Made by a program: the position numbers and the translations under genes
Source of the DNA: Spisula solida
Lineage: Eukaryota > Mollusca > Bivalvia > Venerida > Mactridae
Assembly: GCA_947247005.1 (NCBI GenBank)
Contig: OX365957.1
Location: forward strand, 8,900,817-8,964,816
Reading direction: 5' to 3'
DNA: 64,000 nt
The notes under the pieces: generated by a model
The model's database searches: none
The model's input: the letters and a program-made list of their open reading frames with translations, nothing else
Told to the model about the DNA's origin: nothing
Shown: one piece after another, positions 57,265 through 64,000 of the stretch
How the letters are laid out: every line of letters starts with the position of its first letter
Position numbering within the stretch: position 1 is the stretch's first letter

Positions 57265-57870
57265 ATATTCTCTTAGATAGTTCTAAGGGATTCATCAATT
57301 TGTTTGAGAATGTAAAAAAATGTATTGGTCAAATTTCTCTTATAACGTTCTAAGAGATTTGCTAAATTTCTGTTAAAACGGTCAAGACATATTTTGTTTA
57401 ATTTTCTCTTAGAACGTTCTAAGAGATTTGGTCATTTATGCGGAGAATGTAAATAATATTTGGTCAATTTTCTCTTAGAATGTTCTAAGAGATTTGTTGA
57501 TTTTGTCTTATAACGTTTTACAAAAATGTAGAATTAAGACCAATGTTGTTCTTTTTCTCTTAGAACGTTCTAAGAGATTCAGTCATATTATTATAGAATG
57601 TAATACATGTATTCATATTGTATTGGTCAATTTCTCTTAGAACGTTCTAAGAGATTCAGGCAGATTCTTTAAGAATGTAATAAATGTATTGGTCAATTTC
57701 TATTAGAACGTTCTAAGAGATTTGTTTATTTTGTCTTAAACGTTTTATAGATAAGACCAATTTTGGTCTATTTTCTCTTAGAACGTTCTAAGAGGACTGG
57801 TCATTATTCATCAGTGCGTTTTATATGATCAGGTCAACAATTCTCTTAGAACGTTCTAAGAGTCATGCGT
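57265..57870. repeat. Right palindrome array, AGAACGTTCT
   Basis: About nine copies of CTCTTAGAACGTTCTAAGAG or close variants at 65-85 bp intervals. Spacers are the reverse complement of left-arm spacers, for example ATGTATTGGTCAATTTCTCT and GATTTGTTGATTTTGTCTTA. The last copy (about 57841-57862) is followed by TCATGCGTGTTATATTATTT, mirroring the first left-arm copy. Confidence 0.9.
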
Positions 57871-58055
57871 GTTATATTATTTTTTCATGTCATTTCATGT
57901 TATATTTTGCAAAGTATATTGAAAATAAATTTAGTTATAAAAATATCGTGTTCATTATCTGTTGTATATAGCATTTTAACCTGCGAAAAATCGCTAATTT
58001 GCTTTATAAAATTGAGCACTCTGGATAAATGCTGTTTTTTTAATACAACGTGTTA

Positions 58056-58735
58056 TTTGTACATTGTACTGCTATGCATGTTTCATTAATAGATACATTC
58101 CCCGCCGCATTAATGGATGGTGAATTATTACCTTGAGCTTATACCAGCATGGCTGGAACTGGCGTTCTGTACATTGTCCCTTTTAACTACGAATTTGCTG
58201 CGAGTTTAACATACGGTATGTAAGTTTAAACCTTTGACATTAAACTGTGCCATTGACCTTGAACCGGCATAGTATGAACATTGGTACTGCCTGTCATCTT
58301 TATTAGTTAAACGTTTGTTGTAAGTTTCATATAATTCGGCCGAAGCGTTAACTAGTTATATGTAGGAAGTGGGCACGAAATGTAAGGCTTGAACCAATGT
58401 CATTGCACTGAAAAGGTGGCACGGTTTGAATGTGGGTTCTACAGGCCGTTTCATTCGTTACACATTTACTACAAGTGTCCTGTACATTGTAATTCGGTCA
58501 AGGCGTTAACAAGTTATTGGGTGGACACAGTTTGATTCTTTCTGTTGTTTCATCGTACCCTACATGCAGGTTTGTACCCCGGTAATCGCTAAGCGGCATC
58601 CATATAACCGAGTCATCCATATAACGTAGGTTACGGTAATTTGCGTAACTCCGCCTATAACTGTCAGAGGGGCACGGCTAAAAGACATGCGTTTGGACTA
58701 CAATTACTAGACACTAGCTGTTCAAACCACGTGTA
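58056..58735. other. Decayed repeat, no gene
   Basis: Two weak ~180 bp units share TAATTCGGYCRAAGCGTTAACWAGTTAT-like bases (near 58330 and 58490) with GTTTAAAC/ACATTTACTAC(A)AGT segments. At 58595-58640, GCGGCATCCATATAACCGAG and CATCCATATAACGTAGGTTA resemble the satellite that follows and may mark its degraded edge. Confidence 0.5.
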
Positions 58736-58739
58736 AGGA

Positions 58740-61700
58740 AAGCATACATAGAATGTAGGTTTATTCTTTGTGGTTTATACTGGTATAATTCAAAGTTAGG
58801 GTGGCATCTACAGAATGTAGGTTTATTCTATGTTGTATATAGTGTTGTTTTAGGCATGTTAAAGCGGCATCTATAGAATGTAGCTTTGTTCTATGTTGTA
58901 TATAGGGTTGTTATAGGCATGTTAGGGCAGAATCCATAGAATGTAGGTTTATTCTATGTTGTATGAAGTGTTGTTATAGGCATGTTAAAGCGGCATATAT
59001 TGAATGTAGGTTTATTCTATGTTGTATGTAGTGTTGTTATGGACATGTTGGGCGGCATCTACAGAATGTAGATTTATATTCTATGGTGTATATAGTGTTG
59101 TTATAGGCATGCTAGGGCGGCATGTATAAAATATAGGTTATTTGTTTGTTGTGTTAAGTGTTGTTATAAAAGATGGGGCGACATCCAGCGAATAGAGGGT
59201 TATCCTATGTTGTTTATAGTGTTGTTATGGGCTTGTTAAGACGGCATCTATAGAATGTAGGTTTGTTCTATGTTGTATGTAGGGTTATTATAGGCATGTT
59301 AGGGCAGAATCCATAGAATGTAGGTTTATTCTATGTTGTATGAAGTGTTGTTATAGGCAAGTTAAAGCGGCATATATTGAATGTAGGTTTATTCTATGTT
59401 GTATGTAGTGTTGTTATGGACATGTTGGGCGGCATCTACACAATGTAGATTTATATTCTATGGTGTATATAGTGTTGTTATAGGCATGCTAGGGCGGCAT
59501 GTATAAAATATAGGTTATATCTTTGTTGTGTTAAGTGTTGTTATAAAAGATGGGGCGACATCCAGCGAATAGAGGGTTATTCTATGTTGTTTATAGTGTT
59601 GTTATGGGCTTGTTAAGACGGTATCCATAGAATGTAGTGTTATTCTTTGTTGTATGTAGTGTTGTTTTAGGCATGTTAAAGCGGCATCTATAGAATGTAG
59701 GTTTATTCTATGTTGTATGCAGTGTTGTTATAGGCATGTTAGGGACGCGTCTATAAAATGTAGGTTTATTCTATGTTGTTAGTAGTTTTGTTATAGACAT
59801 GTTAGGGCGGCATCTATAAAATGAAGGTTTATTCTATGTTGTATATAGTGTTGTTATAGACATGTTAGGTCGGCATCTATTGAATGTAGGTTTACTCTAT
59901 GTTGCAATAAGTGTTGTAATGGACATGTTAGCGCGTCATCCATAGAATGCAGGGTTCTTTTTTGTTGCATTGTGAGCGCGGCATCTATGGAATGTGGGTT
60001 TATTATATGTTGTATATATTGTTGTTATTTGTATCTTAAGGCGGTATCCATAGAACCTACGTTTTATTCTATGTTCAATATAGGGCGGTATCCATAGAAC
60101 GTAGGTATATTCTATGTTCAATAAAGTGTTGCTAGAGGAACTTTAAGGCAGTATCCATAGAACGTAGGTTTTTTCTATGTTCAATATAGTGTTGTTATAA
60201 GTATGTTATGGCGGTATCCATCTAATGCAGGGATATTCAATGTTGTAAATAATGTTGTAATATACACATAAGCGCGGCATCCATAGAATATAGATTTATT
60301 CTTAGTTATTGGTTTCTTCAGGCGGTATCCATAGAACGTAGGTTTTATTCTATGTTCAATATAGTGTTCTTATGGACATGTTAGCGCGGCATCTACAGAA
60401 TGTAGGTTTATTCTATGTTGTATTAAGTGTTGTTATAGACATGTTAGCACGCCATCCATATAATGTTGGGTTCTCCTTTGATGCAAATAGTGTTGTTATA
60501 GACATGTTAGCACGACATCCATATAATGTAGTTTTATTGTATGTTGTATACAGTGTTGTTATTGGTATCTTCAGGCGGTATCCATAGAACGAAGGTTTTA
60601 TTCTATGTTCAATATAGTGTTCTTTTGGACATGTTAGCGCGGCATCTACAGAATGTAGGTTTATTCTATGTTGTATTAAGTGTTGTTATAGACATGTTAG
60701 CACGACATCCATAGAATGTAGGGTTCTTCTTTGATGCATATACATTTGTAGTTTTGTTATAGACATGTAAGTGCGGCATCTATAGAATGTAGGTTTATTA
60801 TATGTTGTATATATTGTTGTTATTTGTATCTTAATGCGGTATCCATAGAACGTAGGTTTTATTCTATGTTCATTACAGGGCGGTATCCATAGAACGTAGG
60901 TATATTCTATGTTTAATAAAGAGTTGCTAGAGGTAATTTAAGGCATTATCCATGGAACGTAGGTTTATTCTATGTTCAATATAGTGTTGTTATAAGTATG
61001 TTATGGCGGTATCCATCTAATGTAGGTATATTCAATGTTGTAAATAATGTTGTTATATACACATAAGCGCGGCATCCATAGAATGTAGGTTTATTCCTTG
61101 TTATTGGTATCTTCAGGCGGTATCCATAGAACGTAGGTTTTATTCTATGTTCAATATGATGTTCTTATGGACATGTTAGCGCGGCATCTATAGATTGTAG
61201 GTTTATTATATGTTGTATAAATTGTTGTTATTGGTATCTTAATGCGGTATGCATAGAACGTAGGTTTTATTCTATGTTCATTATAGGGCGGTATCCATAG
61301 AACGTAGGTATATTCTATGTTCAATAAAGAGTTGCTAGAGGTAATTTAAGGCGGTATCCATAGAACGTAGGTTTATTCTATGTTCAATATAGTGTTGTTA
61401 TAAGTATGTTAGGGCGGTATCCATCTACATGTAGGTATATTCAATGTTGTAAATAATGTTGCTATAGACATATAAGCGTGGCATCCATAGAATGTAGGTT
61501 TATTATATGTTGTATTAAGTGTTGTTATAGACATTTTAGCACGCCATCCATATAATGTAGGTAAATTCTATGTTGTATATAGTGTTGTTATTGGTATCTT
61601 CAGGCTGTATCCATAGAACGTAGATTTTATTCTATGTCCAATATAGTGTTCTTGTGGACATGTTAGCGCGGCATCTATAGAATGTAGGTTTATTCTATGT

Positions 61701-63240
61701 TCAATATAGGGCGGTATCTAAAGAACGTAGGTTTTATTCTATGTTCAATATAGGGCGGTATCCATAGAACGTAAGTATATTCTATGTTCAATAAAGTGTT
61801 GCTGGAGGTACTTTAAGGCGGTATTCATAGAACGTAGGTTTATTCTTTGTTCAATATAGTGTTGTTATAGGTATGTTAGGGCGGTATCCATCTAATGTAG
61901 GTATATTCAATGTTGTAAATAATGTCGCTATAGACATATAAGCGCGGCATCCATAGAATGTAGGTTTATTCTTTGTTGCATATAGTGTTCTTATGGACAT
62001 GTTAGCGCGCATCTATAGAATGTAGCTTTATTCTGTGTTGTAATAAGTGTTGTTATAGACATGATAGCGCGGCATCCATAGAACGCAGGGTTCTTCTTTA
62101 TTGCATTTGGAATTGTTATAGACATGTCAGCGCGGCATCTATAGAATGTAGGTTTATTATATGTTGTACGATATACTGTGGTTATTGGTATTTTAAGGCG
62201 GTATCCAAAGAACGTAGGTTTTATTCTATGTTCAATATAGGGCGATATCCATAGAACGTAGGTTTATTCTATGCTCAATATGGTGTTGTTATAAGTATGT
62301 TAGGGGTTAGGGTGGTATCCATCTTATGTAGGTATATTCAATGTTGTAAATAATGTTGGTATAGACATATAAGCGCGGCATCCATAGAATGTAGGTTTAT
62401 TCTTTGTTGCATATAGTGTTCTTATGGACACATTATCGCGGCATCTATATAATGTTAGTTTATTATATGTTGTATTAAGTGTTGTTATAGACATGTTAGC
62501 ACGACATCCATATAATGTAGGTTTATTCTATGCTGTATATAGTGTTGTTATTGGTATCTTCAGGCGATATCCATAGAACGTAGATTTTTATTCTATGGCC
62601 AATATAGTGTTCTTACGGACATGTTAGCGCGGCATCTATAGAATGCAGGTTTATTCTATGTTGTATACAGTGTTGTTATTGGTATCTTCAGGCGGTATCC
62701 ATAGAACGTAGGTTTATTATATGTTCACTATGGTGTTGTTATAAGTATGTTAGGGCGGTATCCATCTAATGTAGGTATATTCTATGTTGTAAATAATGTT
62801 GCTATAGACATATAAGCGCGGCATCCATAGAATGTAGGTTTATTCTTTGTTGCATGTAGTGTTCTTTTGGACATGTTATCGCGGCATCTATAGAATGTAA
62901 GTTTATTATATGTTGTATTAAGTGTTGTTATAGACATGTTAGCACGACATCCATATAATGTAGGTTTATTCTATGCTGTATATAGTGTTGTTATTGGTAT
63001 CTTCAGGCGTTATCCATAGAACGTAGATTTTATTCTATGTCCAATATAGTGTTCTTACGGACATGTTAGCGCGGCATCTATAGAATGTAGGTTTATTCTA
63101 TATTGTATTAAGTTTTGTTGTAGACATGTAAGTACGGCATCCATAGAATGTAGGGTTCTTCTTTGATGCATATAGTGTTGTTATAGACATGTTGGCGCGG
63201 CATCTATAGAATGTAGGTTTATTATATGTTGTATATACTG
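58740..63240 (+). repeat. 4.5 kb hairpin satellite
   Basis: About 60-70 tandem units, mostly 60-75 bp. Type A reads GCGGCATCCATAGAATGTAG then GTTTATTCTATGTTGTATAT and AGTGTTGTTATAGACATGTT. Type B reads GGCGGTATCCATAGAACGTA then GGTTTTATTCTATGTTCAAT. In both, CATAGAA(T) pairs with (A)TTCTATG around GTAGGTTT, giving a possible short hairpin per unit. Units are arranged in higher-order blocks: a ~377 bp block at about 58924 is repeated at 59301, and mixed A/B blocks recur to the right. All open frames inside are repeat translations. Confidence 0.95.
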
Positions 63241-63267
63241 TATACACTATATAAAACATACATGCTG

Positions 63268-64000
63268 TAAAGGAAATTCCACATGGACAATGGTGATCAA
63301 GTGTATCAAATAGTGACACCAACGGATAGACAACAAGAAGTCATCAAATACCATCATGATATAGCCAGTAGCGGGCACCTTGGCATCGAGAAAACACTCG
63401 GCAAGGTTCGACAAGCTTTCTATTGGCCAGGTATGACCGATTATGTCAAGCGATACTGTAGGGAATGTGATGACTGTACCGCCAAGAAGCTTTCAAAGGA
63501 ATCCAATAAGGCACCCCTGGGACAATATATAGTTGGAGAACCTATGGAAAGAGTAATGATGGATATACTAGGACCCCTTCCAGTCAGCGTTGTTGGAAAC
63601 AAATACATTCTAGTTATTTCCGATTGGTTTATCAAGTGGACAGAGAGTGTAGCCTTACCTGATATGGAAACTAAAACCGTAGCAAAAGCAATCTTAGATA
63701 ACTTCGTGAGCAGGTTTGGAGTTCCATTGCAGCTTTATTCGGATCAAGGGAGGAGTTTTGAATCAAAACTGATGGAAGACATGTGTAAAATGATGGGTAT
63801 TGAGAAGACCCATAGTACTTCTATGCGGCCTCAAGCAAACGGACAAGTTGAACGGTTCAACAGGACTTTGATTTCAATGTTAAAGTCTTAATGCAAGTCA
63901 CAGCAAAACTGTTGGGATATTTACCTCCAACAGGTAATGATGGCCTATCGCTCATCTGCCCACAGCAGCACCAAGATCAGCCAAAATAAAATGATGCTTG
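63268..64000 (+). pseudogene. Ty3/gypsy integrase, truncated by the window edge
   Basis: The frame reads RKFHMDNGDQVYQIVTPTD, then YHHDIASSGHLGIEKTLGKV and YCRECDDCTAKKL, the HHCC finger. The core follows: MMDILGPLP with the first catalytic Asp, LYSDQGRSFESKLMEDMCKM with the second, and RPQANGQVERFNRTLISMLK with the Glu, a complete D,D,E triad. A TAA at 63889-63891 interrupts it, but the same frame continues with CKSQQNCWDIYLQQVMMAYR and SSAHSSTKISQNKMML to the window end. Another stop lies just upstream, in CTGTAAAGGAAATTC at 63266. The polymerase part is absent and the satellite abuts its 5' side. It differs clearly from the 6846-14192 integrase, so it is a second lineage. Confidence 0.88.

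Larger units (their letters stand above)
52828..58055. mobile_element. Foldback-like element with palindrome-array arms
   Basis: The ends are TAACACGTTGTATTAATAAA (52828) and its mirror, ending AATACAACGTGTTA (58055). Inverted similarity continues inward through CAGCATWTATCCAGAGTGCT, TCAATACATTTCGCAAAATA or its complement, and ATGACATGAAAAAACAGCAT, into arrays of a 22 bp palindrome with core CTCTTAGAACGTTCTAAGAG. The left arm is about 1.9 kb and the right arm about 0.8 kb, enclosing 2.5 kb. Long inverted arms of tandem sub-repeats define foldback elements. No transposase is visible inside. Confidence 0.8.

Noticed and set aside
52900..57900. CRISPR-like array, because short palindromic repeats recur at regular spacing
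   Set aside because: The spacers are themselves repeated, spacing varies, the sequence is clearly animal, and the arrays lie in inverted arms. It is a transposon arm.
60372..60587. 71-codon plus-strand ORF with internal repeats
   Set aside because: It is a translation of the hairpin satellite (MDMLARHPYNVG repeats follow the unit length).

Overview
The window looks like a gene-poor, repeat-dense stretch of an animal nuclear genome, most likely a bivalve mollusc (inference). The base composition is AT-rich and no bacterial-style operon is visible. There are many GACCTTGACC-type ~165 bp tandem cores, GACA microsatellites joined to hairpin-ended elements, and retrotransposon families of the kind common in bivalves. 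I found no convincing host protein-coding gene, tRNA, rRNA or CRISPR array. Nearly all recognisable coding sequence is decayed mobile-element sequence.

Layout. 1-972: GACA microsatellite with a terminal hairpin. 1082-1699: TIR MITE. 3600-4332: fossil Tc1/mariner-like transposase. 4493-5732: hairpin-ended tandem-core element (pearl/HINE-like). 6846-14192: a minus-strand Ty3/gypsy-like retroelement in the order gag, PR, RT, RH, INT. It carries many frame breaks, and its integrase is interrupted by a ~1.57 kb repeat (7747-9318) and a ~260 bp MITE/hairpin (about 9746-10004). 14640-15240: CCCGAGGCA-type repeat. 15460-16504 and 22898-23608: two halves of one tandem-core element, split by a 6.39 kb DNA transposon (16505-22893). 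That transposon has TIRs, subterminal GGTCGTAAGT motifs and an ATAT target duplication. It contains a broken transposase-like gene, a broken SGNH-hydrolase gene and a non-LTR RT fragment. 24800-26335: another tandem array holding a nested hairpin-ended element. 28958-32490: element with 76 bp TIRs. 33158-35078: CR1/Jockey-like LINE ORF2 remnant. 36495-37178: HINE-like insertion whose empty site is present elsewhere in the window. 37624-38170: TTAA-flanked MITE. 41254-46486: 5.2 kb non-coding TIR element. 46690-47470: degenerate palindromic repeat. 47480-48415: tandem core. 49041-49910: MITE sharing TIRs with the 5.2 kb element. 50640-51190: LINE ORF1 fragment.

The last third holds the two most striking structures. 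One is a foldback-like element (52828-58055) whose inverted arms are arrays of a 22 bp perfect palindrome centred on AGAACGTTCT. The other is a 4.5 kb satellite (58740-63240) in which many units carry a CATAGAAT/ATTCTATG hairpin. The window ends inside a second Ty3/gypsy integrase (63268-64000).

The layout reads as insertion on insertion. Several nestings can be resolved to the base because a related uninterrupted copy is present in the window. All calls come from reading sequence and translations. No alignment, database search or structure prediction was run.
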